From JBBQFC01 sp038321615 (GTDB lineage: Bacteria > Bacteroidota > Bacteroidia > Flavobacteriales_D > Cryomorphaceae), in assembly GCA_038321615.1 (NCBI GenBank), contig JBBQFC010000006.1, positions 16,249 through 80,248 of the forward strand: a DNA stretch of 64,000 bases, written 5' to 3'. Position 1 is the first letter of the stretch; every line of letters begins with the position of its first letter. Of the stretch, positions 8,797-17,200 are shown piece after piece. The notes beneath the pieces were generated by a model. It made no database searches, was not told where the DNA came from, and saw only the letters and a program-made list of their open reading frames with translations. The position numbers were made by a program, and so were the translations under genes.

Positions 8797-9606
8797 TTAT
8801 CTAATAAGATATCCAACCCGTACACCACCCGAAAAAGCAATCGGGAATGATGCATCACCACCGAAGAACCCATAGCGTATAAAATCATCGTTCGAAGAAA
8901 ATCCGTAACCTAATCCAAGAAAGGTATCGAGCGCAACGCACTCTGAGAAAATCCATTGTTTACCTAAATTGAGCAAAAATGCCCCTCCGGATACAGACGG
9001 TCTTTCAGTAGAATTGAAGTTTTGTCCAAAGTCGAAATTGAAATTATTGTATTTGTAAGTCGAGAAGATAATCTCGGGTTTGAAATACGCTCCCTTGAGA
9101 ATGTGCGTGCGTCGCATTCCTGGAACGTAATAATCAGGGGTGCGAATAAATTTATAACCTAATCGCGTTGAGAAACCGCGAGGCCGCGAAGCATCAGCGT
9201 CGAACCCAGCTCCGATAAACCCAGCTTCAATCTCGAAAGATTGTCCGGGCTTAATATTTTGTTCATAGGCGACAAAGAGAGTCGCATTAAGCGGACTTAG
9301 GAAATTGACTTTAATCGCCCTGGTTCGCTGGTCGGCATACATATCAGTATCGAGCAATGGATTGCTATCAAAAACTATTTCCTCCCCACTTTCAAAAATT
9401 ACCTTCGCGACTTTAAATTTCTCAATAGAGCGAATCGGTGTTTCGAGTGCGTAAGGCGGAAGTTTGTATTTGATCTCCGAAACGCCAAGCTCAACTATCT
9501 TGACCTTCAGCTCTTCTTTGTTGCGGAGTATCATGGTATCCTGTGCCCATGCAAAGCTTGCGCTAAGCGACAGAACAACTACAATTAAAAGCGATTTGGT
9601 TCTCAT
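8797..9606 (-). CDS. Secreted beta-barrel protein of unknown function
   Basis: Starts with a clean signal peptide (SASFAWAQ) and then DTMILRNKEELKVKIVELG, a small beta module seen at the start of many Bacteroidota proteins. From about residue 95 on the sequence alternates hydrophobic and polar residues with many aromatic and glycine residues (IEAGFIGAGFD, FLGLGYGFSSN, SGGVRVGYLIR), which suggests an 8- to 10-stranded outer-membrane barrel of the DUF3575-like kind. No enzyme motif. 12 bp from the convergent sod gene. Confidence 0.7.
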   Translation of the reverse strand: MRTKSLLIVVVLSLSASFAWAQDTMILRNKEELKVKIVELGVSEIKYKLPPYALETPIRSIEKFKVAKVIFESGEEIVFDSNPLLDTDMYADQRTRAIKVNFLSPLNATLFVAYEQNIKPGQSFEIEAGFIGAGFDADASRPRGFSTRLGYKFIRTPDYYVPGMRRTHILKGAYFKPEIIFSTYKYNNFNFDFGQNFNSTERPSVSGGAFLLNLGKQWIFSECVALDTFLGLGYGFSSNDDFIRYGFFGGDASFPIAFSGGVRVGYLIR

Positions 9607-9967
9607 AAGTGTACGTCTTTGGGAGTTAAAGATCGGATTTAAATGAAACCTGCCAAATTAAGCCCTTGTATTTAACCCGAAATGTGGTATTCCTAATATT
9701 TCGTTCAAACTGAACTTTGGCCACCGCGATGCACTTAAAATTCGCGCGGCTATGCTTTTGCCCTTGCAATTTGGTTCCGGCGGTGTTTACTGCGGTATTG
9801 CCACGGGCGGCTCGGGATGCAGCGTTGGTGTTTGTGCTTCTTCTACGATTATTCAAAGGGATTTTTCGGCTGGTATCGTGCTGAAATTGGGCCGGCTGAA
9901 GTTGGCGGCAAATATGCCCACTCGCCCACTACGAGTCCCACTTGGTAATTCTTAAGGGTTTTGATTT
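9607..9967. other. Intergenic stretch without a recognisable gene
   Basis: About 360 bases between a barrel gene and the antiporter gene. Both strands have short open frames (around 70 codons), but their translations are low-complexity or Arg/Ala-biased, have no signal peptide or domain, and lack an ATG in a useful place. A decayed gene is possible; I cannot identify one. A terminator-like hairpin closes the stretch. Confidence 0.5.
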
Positions 9968-9997
9968 GAAAAGCTCTGCATAATCGGGGCTTTTTTT
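9968..9997 (+). terminator. Terminator-like hairpin, orphan on the plus strand
   Basis: AAAAGC ... GCTTTT arms around a 12-14 base loop, followed by seven T on the plus strand. No convincing plus-strand gene precedes it. It lies just beyond the stop of the minus-strand antiporter and could also serve that gene, although the T run is poor in that direction. Confidence 0.5.
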
Positions 9998-12038
9998 ACC
10001 CTATCTCCACTTCCGTATATGCAGTCATATCTGCTTTGAGTTCATTCCACTCGGCCATAAAGCGGTTTAGATCCTTATCGCGTCCGGCAATGATTACATC
10101 GTCGCCCTGCTTTAAGAGGGTATCACCATTAAGATCGCGAATGACTGCCCCACTTCGAATTACCGCCAAGACCCGTATGAGGTGTTTTTCCAAAAGTTTT
10201 GCTTCACAGAGGTGCTGATTGGTAAAGGGGCAAGAAGAGCCAATGGCCAACAAGCGTGATTTGAGCTGGTTGAGTTGAACCATGTCTTGCTTATAAACGT
10301 GAAATTTCGAATGGAGACCCGTGTGATAATCTTCACGGATTACGTCGATATACTTGTTAATATCTTCGGTAGAAACCAGGTATTGATTTAGAACGCGGGC
10401 AAATACTTCGATTGAAGTTTCAAACTTTTCGCTTACTGCTTCGCTGGCTCCCAAATCAAGTAATTCGTCGGCTTGTGCAACCGAGCTGGCACGGGCGACA
10501 ATATGCACCGTTTTACAAATTTCGCGTATTTGGCTTACTACGCCTTTCGCTTCATCGTGATTGGCGATTGCCACTACCGCTACCCTGGCACGATACACCT
10601 GCACCGTATCGAGAATGTGATGATTGGCAGCATCGCCGTAGATAATTCGTTCACCGGCGGAAAGAGCGTTCATTACAATTTCAGGATCAGAATCTATTAT
10701 TATGTAATCGATCCCCGCCTCCTTGGCTGTTCGAGCGGCATTTTTCCCATTGGTGCCGTAACCGATAATGATCAGGTGACTCTTCAGGTGGGCCAGATCA
10801 ATTTCAACTTCGGTAATTACGGGAGTAGGCCTACCTCTAAAAAGCCGATTTATAGGTGTTTGCATTAAACCAAAAGCAAATTTGTCGCCGCGGTCAATTA
10901 AGAGCGGTGTCACCGCCATAGTGAGAATCGAAACCGAAAGAAAGTATTGATTAGAAACTTCGGTCATCAAGCCATACTCCATACCGGTTCCAGAAAGAAT
11001 AAAGGCGAATTCGCCGACTTGAAAAAGAGTGAAACCTACTACCAGTCCTGTTTTTAAGGGATATTTGAGCGCAAGCGTGGCAGCGACTAATACCGTGAAT
11101 TTTAAGGCAAATACCCCGAGTGTAATGAGTAGAATAGGAAGTAGATTTTGAATCAGAAATTGTAAATCGAGGAGCATACCGATAGAAACGAAGAAGAAGC
11201 TGGTGAATATTTCCCGAAAGGGAATAATCAAACCAGTAGCTTGGTGGCTGTACTCGCTTTCGCTAATGCAAAGTCCAGCCATGAAAGCGCCCAATGCAAG
11301 GGATAAGCCCGCAAGCGATGTTAAATAAGCTACTGAAAAGCAGATCACAATGACGGCAATTAAAAACAGCTCTCTGCTGCGGGTCATTGCAATTTCGTGT
11401 AAGATCTTAGGTACTAAATACCGTGCTAGAAAATAGACTGCGCCGATTACCAACAGCACCTTTAACGATAGCCCCCCAAGTGAAAGCCAAACATTTCCAC
11501 CGTCGCCGCTTAATATGGGGACGAGAAGCATCATGGGCACGACAATCAAATCTTGAAAAATTAAGACTCCCAGCGATATTCTACCATTGGATGTGCGCAT
11601 TTGTCCACGCTCCTGCAAAATTTTAAGCACAATTGCCGTGGAGCTCAGCGAAAGTAGAAAGCCGTAAAAAACCGCTTCATTTAAGGGCATTCCAGCCAAG
11701 ACGCCCACAAGCACACAGATACCCACGGTTAAAAGCACTTGTAGCGCCCCTCCTAAAAGCACAATACGCTTCATGCTAACTAAGGACTTAATGCTAAACT
11801 CCAATCCGATGATGAAAAGTAGAAGAATAACGCCGATTTCGCTAAGCATATTGATTTCTTCACCAGCTTCTACCAAACCGAGAGCATGCGGGCCGAATAT
11901 TACGCCTGTAGCCAAAAAGCCAAGTACAGCGGGCATATTGATTCGCTGAAAAACGTAAATCACAGCCACGCTCAGCCCCAGAATGGTGAGTATTTCAGCT
12001 AAGTAGGGTATTTCGACGGTGCTTGCGAGAAGGATCAT
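9996..12038 (-). CDS. Kef-type monovalent cation:proton antiporter (CPA2) with RCK domain
   Basis: Inner-membrane K+ or Na+/H+ antiporter. Residues 1-390 form about 12 membrane segments with the CPA2 hallmark regions (GPHALGLVEAGEEINMLSEIG, LSSTAIVLKILQERGQ, LALGAFMAGLCISESEY). At about 415-530 follows a TrkA-N/RCK nucleotide-binding domain (LIIIGYGTNGKNAARTA, ending strand 2 with IIIDSDPE), and at about 590-670 a TrkA-C domain. 680 residues, close to KefB/KefC plus TrkA-C, but without an obvious glutathione-site signature, so ligand control by NAD(H) or another nucleotide is an inference. Monocistronic. Confidence 0.93.
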   Translation of the reverse strand: MILLASTVEIPYLAEILTILGLSVAVIYVFQRINMPAVLGFLATGVIFGPHALGLVEAGEEINMLSEIGVILLLFIIGLEFSIKSLVSMKRIVLLGGALQVLLTVGICVLVGVLAGMPLNEAVFYGFLLSLSSTAIVLKILQERGQMRTSNGRISLGVLIFQDLIVVPMMLLVPILSGDGGNVWLSLGGLSLKVLLVIGAVYFLARYLVPKILHEIAMTRSRELFLIAVIVICFSVAYLTSLAGLSLALGAFMAGLCISESEYSHQATGLIIPFREIFTSFFFVSIGMLLDLQFLIQNLLPILLITLGVFALKFTVLVAATLALKYPLKTGLVVGFTLFQVGEFAFILSGTGMEYGLMTEVSNQYFLSVSILTMAVTPLLIDRGDKFAFGLMQTPINRLFRGRPTPVITEVEIDLAHLKSHLIIIGYGTNGKNAARTAKEAGIDYIIIDSDPEIVMNALSAGERIIYGDAANHHILDTVQVYRARVAVVAIANHDEAKGVVSQIREICKTVHIVARASSVAQADELLDLGASEAVSEKFETSIEVFARVLNQYLVSTEDINKYIDVIREDYHTGLHSKFHVYKQDMVQLNQLKSRLLAIGSSCPFTNQHLCEAKLLEKHLIRVLAVIRSGAVIRDLNGDTLLKQGDDVIIAGRDKDLNRFMAEWNELKADMTAYTEVEIG

Positions 12039-12213
12039 ATTTAACGGTCGCCCAAAGATAATCGGCGATGGCCTTAAGGTACAAAGAGTTTTTTTAAAAG
12101 TGGAAGTCGTTCATGACCAATTTGGCAGGATTCAAAGGGTGGACTGTTCTTGATTGTTCCCGAACAATTGGATTATCGGATGAATATGGTTGTTGAGATG
12201 AGACGAGATCGCT

Positions 12214-12315
12214 GTCGGTGATCTTTTCTAGCACACTTCGCAGGATTACCTCCCTGCGGTCGGTGATCCTTTTTAGTAAACTTCGCAGGATTACCTCCCT
12301 GCGGTCGGTGATCCT
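12214..12315. repeat. 45-bp tandem direct repeat, two full copies and a start of a third
   Basis: Units begin with GTCGGTGATC at 12214, 12259 and 12304, an exact 45-bp period. The first two units end with the identical stretch ACTTCGCAGGATTACCTCCC then TGCG; the linker between differs by a few bases. Each unit contains an internal inverted repeat CGCAGG...CCTGCG able to form a 6-bp hairpin. No gene spans it credibly, although 45 is a multiple of three and the minus strand has an open frame of repeats. Confidence 0.85.
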
Positions 12316-12351
12316 GTGGGGGGAATAAACTACAACCGTCCGAAACCCTAC

Positions 12352-12369
12352 GCCGCCTGAAATGGCGGC
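12352..12369. repeat. Short perfect hairpin
   Basis: GCCGCC and GGCGGC arms around a six-base loop TGAAAT, part of the hairpin series between the antiporter gene and tRNA-Pro. No T run, so not an obvious terminator. Confidence 0.6.
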
Positions 12370-12370
12370 T

Positions 12371-12432
12371 GGTTTTTTCATATCCAAAAGTGCGGGCAAG
12401 CGAGCTTGCGCACTTTTGGATATGAAAAAACC
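12371..12432. repeat. 62-bp near-perfect palindrome
   Basis: Arms of 24 identical bases (12371-12394 and 12409-12432, starting GGTTTTTTCATATCCAAAAG) flank a 14-base centre that itself holds CAAGC-GA-GCTTG. On transcription from either side this would fold into one hairpin of about 29 base pairs with a single small bulge. It lies immediately beyond, and shares its T-rich end with, the terminator of tRNA-Pro. Confidence 0.9.
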
Positions 12433-12455
12433 CCACAGCATTCGCTGTGGGGTTT
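12425..12455 (-). terminator. Rho-independent terminator of tRNA-Pro
   Basis: On the minus strand, CCCCACAG and CTGTGGGG pair across a six-base loop, with A/T pairs extending the stem, followed by six T. It begins about 11 bases past the 3' end of the tRNA. Confidence 0.88.
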
Positions 12456-12465
12456 CGGAAGGTTG

Positions 12466-12539
12466 TCGGGGTGGCAGGATTCGAACCTGCGGCCTCCTGC
12501 TCCCAAAGCAGGCGCGATACCGGGCTACGCTACACCCCG
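12466..12539 (-). tRNA. tRNA-Pro (anticodon TGG)
   Basis: A 74-base cloverleaf on the minus strand: acceptor CGGGGTG/CACCCCG with discriminator A, T arm with GGTTCGAATCC, and anticodon stem CCTGC/GCAGG holding the loop TTTGGGA, so the anticodon is TGG (reads CCA and probably all CCN). The CCA end is not encoded. Confidence 0.97.
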
Positions 12540-12691
12540 AACTAAAGTCGGTTACCGGATTGATACCAATTTCGCTCCAAATTCGGGAATGGGTTCCCGA
12601 AAAGCGAGCGCAAATATAGAAAATAAAGGACTGTTGACAAGTGAAAGCGTCAAATCAAATTTTTAGGTCATTTTTTCAATTCCTTTGTAGA

Positions 12692-13105
12692 ATGAGTGGA
12701 AACCGAAGGTTGAAAGAAATAGCTGCAGCAGCTCTGGTTTCTGTCTTATTCGTTGCCTGCAATGGCAGCTCTGATACAAGCCGTATTATTTCTAATCAAT
12801 CGCAATACGAGTTGAAAATAGTGCTCTTCGGCGGGGGTGGCCGCTTGAGCGATACTCTGGTTTTCGCGCCGGGACAAGCAAGAACGGTTTCCCAAAAAAC
12901 AGACAGCGCCGCGCAAGAAGAAGAAAATGACTGTTCCGAACGTTACGACTCCATGTTTGCCCGGGCTGCCGACACGCTTCTCATTAATAAGCTTATCCAA
13001 CGTAATTCAAATTGGGACGTCGAAACAGATCAAACCAAGCAGATCCCCAGAGAATTCGAACATTCCTGCACTTTCGTAATCCGCAATTCGGATATCGTAC
13101 TTTAA
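12692..13105 (+). CDS. Small lipoprotein of unknown function
   Basis: 137 residues from the ATG at 12692, which puts a regular lipoprotein signal (VSVLFVAC, then NGSS) at the N-terminus; the longer open frame from 12641 would hide it. The mature part contains SNQSQYELKIVLFGGGGRLSDTLVF and a Cys pair further on (DCSER, HSCTF); it ends in TFVIRNSDIVL. I recognise no family. Its stop lies 2 bp from the remains of a convergent gene, so it seems intact beside decayed DNA. Confidence 0.7.
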   Translation: MSGNRRLKEIAAAALVSVLFVACNGSSDTSRIISNQSQYELKIVLFGGGGRLSDTLVFAPGQARTVSQKTDSAAQEEENDCSERYDSMFARAADTLLINKLIQRNSNWDVETDQTKQIPREFEHSCTFVIRNSDIVL

Positions 13106-13107
13106 AA

Positions 13108-14198
13108 TTACACTTCCACCCAAAAATGCGCGTTGTAAACCGAGTTACTTCGGTTGGTCGATAGTGAATCATCTGGAAGTACTGAAAATCGGATTCGGGT
13201 CGAATCAACACCTTCTTCCTGAATTAGATAGGCTAGAATGGCATCGATTCACCGTGCACCAAGTTTATCGGTTTGCCGGGCAGCGCGCTCTTCGGTGGTT
13301 AATTCCAAACACTTTCGTTGGGGTGGAGATTCTCTGTATTCGAAACCCGTATTTGCGTTCACATCATAATCTTCTAACACTTTCATCGTTTCCCTGGGTA
13401 AATCAGCGGATTCGTCGGATTGCCCGGGATACAAGAACTGATACTCTGCATCGAGTACCGCATACTTTTCGATTTCTTCGTGCTTGCACACAATATGCTT
13501 AAAATCAAGGTTTAGATCCGATTTCTTTTCAGCAATTTGGGCGATTTTCTTCAATTGCTTTGCTTGGTGATTGCGCAAGTCAAATTGCAATATTCCAAAA
13601 CGAATTTTTTTCAACTCCGCTGGGTCGAAACTCAATAAACCCGATAACAGGCGAAAGGAAGCCGTTCCAGCTTTGACAACAATATTCCCACCCGCTTGCC
13701 AAAATTAAATTTATTGCAATCGATGACATTTGAACTGGTAATTTGTCCTTGCCTGATTTTGGTATCGTTTACATAAATAAGATCGCCCAATAATATCGGA
13801 TAATCGACGTAGGAGCGCGTGTAAGGGGAAAACGGCACCAAGTCGGTACCCCGATTTTCGTAGTGCATATCGAAAACTGAAAGATCGTAGATATACTTGC
13901 GAATATATCCTTCAAACCGACCTGTACCATTGAGATTGGCAGCGGCGTTGAAGGTATCTGAATCGAATCGAGCACTATGTTTGAATTCAAATTGCTGTGG
14001 TAGTCAATGCAGGCATTGTTTATCCGGGTATTGTCAACGGTAAAATTCCAAGGCTTAGAGGCTGGTTCAATGTCTTCAACAGCGGTGGTATCATTTCCCA
14101 GTTCTATGAAGTCGTAAAAATTAAAACTGGCATTGTTTGGTCACTTTTCGCAACAAGCTAACGGCAACAACTATTTGCCAGCGTCTTATGCGGTTCAT
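13108..14198 (-). pseudogene. DUF748-like (AsmA-related) gene, decayed
   Basis: Three minus-strand frames join into one protein when two frameshifts (near 13985-13995 and near 13690-13705) and one in-frame TGA (13249-13251) are repaired. The joined text reads from an N-terminal MNRIRRWQIVVAVSLL membrane anchor, through FNFYDFIELGND, FTVDNTRINNACIDYHSN, DTFNAAANLNGTGRFEGYI, VGNIVVKAGTASFRLLSG and LLSFDPAELKKIRFGILQFD, to a C-terminal IDAILAYLIQEEGVDSTRIR and HFWVEV before a TAA at 13108. This order fits envelope proteins of the DUF748/AsmA type with an OmpA-like tail. The TGA replaces what would be CGA (Arg). The part between the anchor and FNFYDF is far too short, so an internal deletion is also likely. 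Without the repairs no piece exceeds 130 codons. Confidence 0.72.
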
Positions 14199-14245
14199 CA
14201 CCCAATCTATTGTAGCTCAAATAGCTTACATTCGCGTTTATCCAG

Positions 14246-17200
14246 ATGCTTTCAAAACCCATCCGCGTTGTCACATTCCTTGTTCTAATTTGTTCCATGC
14301 AGCTCATGGGGCAAAAGGTCCGTTTCCGTCACCTTGGTATTGACCAAGGCCTTTCACAGAATGCGGTGCAAGCAATGGTTCAAGATAAGTTGGGGTATAT
14401 TTGGATTGGTACCCGCGACGGTCTTAATCGCTATGACGGTTATTCTTTTAAAATTTTCAAGCACAGTGCCCGCGACACCAACAGTATTGCGTCCAACTTC
14501 ATTGTAGAGCTATTTGAAGATAGTCAGGGACGCCTATGGGTGGGACATGAGTCGGGAGCGGTCGATCTCTATGATCGCGACCTCGATCAGTTTATTCGCT
14601 TGAACTTTGGAAGCGGAGGCCGGGGCACAACGCTGCCAAACTGTATTAACGCCTTTGCCATAGACCCCGATGGAAAGCTTTGGATAGGAGCGCGAACCGG
14701 ACTTTACGCTTGGAGAATTTCGAATGAAAGTACAGGCGAAGGCACCCTTCGGCATTTCGATACGCACCGCAATTTACCGCATAGCTTAGATGGCGAGCAA
14801 GTTCTTGATATTTTAATTCGCGATAAGGAAATGTGGATAGCTACCAATCGCGGCATTAGCGCTTGCGACTATCGCAGTGGAAAGGTGATAAATTACCAGA
14901 TTGAAAGCACCCATCCGGAAGCGCCCACCATCTTATATCCGCATTCTATTTTCAAATTGGCCGATGCTGATCAAGGGGATCTTTGGTTGGGAACCTTGAG
15001 TGGATTGGTTAAATTTCACCCGAGTTCAGGATCGTACGAAGTTTATTCAAATCGCCATGCAGTAAAGCGATACGGTTGGGGGCGGGTTGCAGATATAGTG
15101 GCCGACGAAAGCGGAATACTCTGGTTGGCCACCCAAGCTGGCTTGATGCGCTTTGATACTGCGGCAAAAACCTACGAATATACGCTAAACCAAAGCGATG
15201 ATCCCGAAGAGCTCAGCTACGATCTGCTCACCGATATTTTTAAAGATACATCCGGCATCATGTGGGTTGGTACCAATGGATTCGGCATAAACATTCACGA
15301 CCCTAAGGGAAACCGATTCGGTCGATTTACAAAAAGTCTTGAAAAATCACGATTTAATGGATTCAGCATCCGATCTATTTGCTATCAGGATGAAGCGCAC
15401 ATTTGGATCAGTAGCGAGATACTGCACCGATGGAACAGGACAACGAATGAATTAATTTCTTTCGAACAGTCGAGCGACCTTCCGGAAGCATTTGGCAATA
15501 CCGGTACAAATGCCATGCTAACCGACAACAGCGGTAATTTGTGGCTCTGCTGCTCAGAGGGGATCTTTAGGCATAATGATCGGACAAATCAAACCAAACA
15601 TTACACTGTTTCCCAAATACTGGAGCCCGAAAGATATGTCGGTAAAGATTTTTCGGGTATTTGTTTTGATGGCGACAGCAGTTTATGGGCATTCTCCAAA
15701 ACCCATTTATGCAAAATGGTGGATGTCGAAAAAGGTCTTTTTCAAACCTTTTCTATTTCTCCAGTATTGCCTTGGTGCCACGCGGGATTTACCCCAATGT
15801 ATTGCGACCGCGATGGCGTAATTTGGCTCGGCACCGAACACGGCCTTACACGTTTTAATACCCATTCGGGCGAGATGGCCACCTATCGTCACGATCCAAA
15901 AGTAGCTGAAAGCCTGCGCGAAAATCACGTGAAGTGGATAACCCCCGATCCTTCCGGAAAAGCAATTTGGCTTGGTACAGCAGGCGGAGGCCTCCACTTT
16001 TTCGACAAGCAAACAAATACGTTTTCAGCATTCACAGAAGCCGATGGTTTGCCGAACAGCGTGGTGTATGCTGTATTGCCCGACGAAGCCGGCAATCTAT
16101 GGGTAAGCACCAATAAAGGTTTAGCCCGATTCGATCCAAAACAAGGACTATTTCAATGTTATGATGCCAATGACAATCTCCAAAGCAATGAATTCAATAC
16201 CGGTGCCGCTTGCGTTGGGAAAGATGGCGAGCTCTTTTTTGGAGGATTGAGTGGTATCAATTATTTCAATCCAACGCAGGTTTCCGACAATCCTTTCATC
16301 CCTCCGGTAAATATTTCAGATGTAAGAGTAAGAGGCGAACGCAGGCAGGTGCAGCATTCCGATTCCCGCCAAGCTAACGCACAGCTTACATTGGCCTACG
16401 CCGAAAACGTCATCCGCTTCACCTTCGCGGCCATGGACTTCACGGCTCCGGAGAAGAATTTATTCTCCTACCGTTTAGAGCCTTTTGATAGTGATTGGAG
16501 TTCAAAAAGCACAGAAAACACTGCAACGTACACCAATTTATCGCCGGGCACATATACTTTAACGGTTAGAGCCAGCAACAACGATGGGGTTTGGAATGAA
16601 GTTGGAACGGCTCTTACCATTCACGTCTTGCCGCCATGGTGGCGCTCGTGGTGGGCTTATTCGTGCTACGCACTGTGCATTCTCTTTCTTCTTTATTTTT
16701 TGCGGGAGTATGAGATCAAGCGACTGCGTATAAAGAACCAATTAGAAGTATCCGAAGTTAGTTCTGCTTCCCTGAAAGAAATTGATCGCTTAAAAACACA
16801 ATTCTTCGCGAACGTTTCGCACGAATTGCGCACCCCACTTACCCTAATTTTAGGTCAGCTCGAAAGCGTAAGAAGCGAAGAAATTACGAAGAAAAACCAG
16901 GTTAAGGTAGATGCAGCAAATCGGCAGGCGCAGCGGTTGTTGGAATTAATTAACCAATTGCTCGATCTCTCCAAAGTTGAAGCCGGAAAATTTGAGATTC
17001 GAAAAACCGAACAAGACCTTTCCGAATTTTTGGTCAGTCGGTTTTTGCAATTCGATGGGCTTGCAGAAGAGCGTGGTATAAGTCTTGAATATAATATTTC
17101 TGAAGCGCAAATAAGACGGCCTTTTGATCCTGACCTATTGGAAAAAGTTTTGAGCAACTTGATTTCAAATGCATTAAAATTTACACAATCAGGTGGAACG

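Noticed and set aside
9626..9955. Two opposed short frames that could be small genes
   Set aside because: No ATG in place, low-complexity translations, no homology I recognise.
12094..12441. A 115-codon minus-strand frame and an overlapping 87-codon frame
   Set aside because: They run through tandem repeats and a palindrome, have no signal or domain, and their repeat motif only mirrors the DNA repeat.
12362..12666. Plus-strand frames with a protein-like look (RIRTCGLLLPKQA and similar)
   Set aside because: These are read-through of the palindrome and of the antisense of tRNA-Pro.
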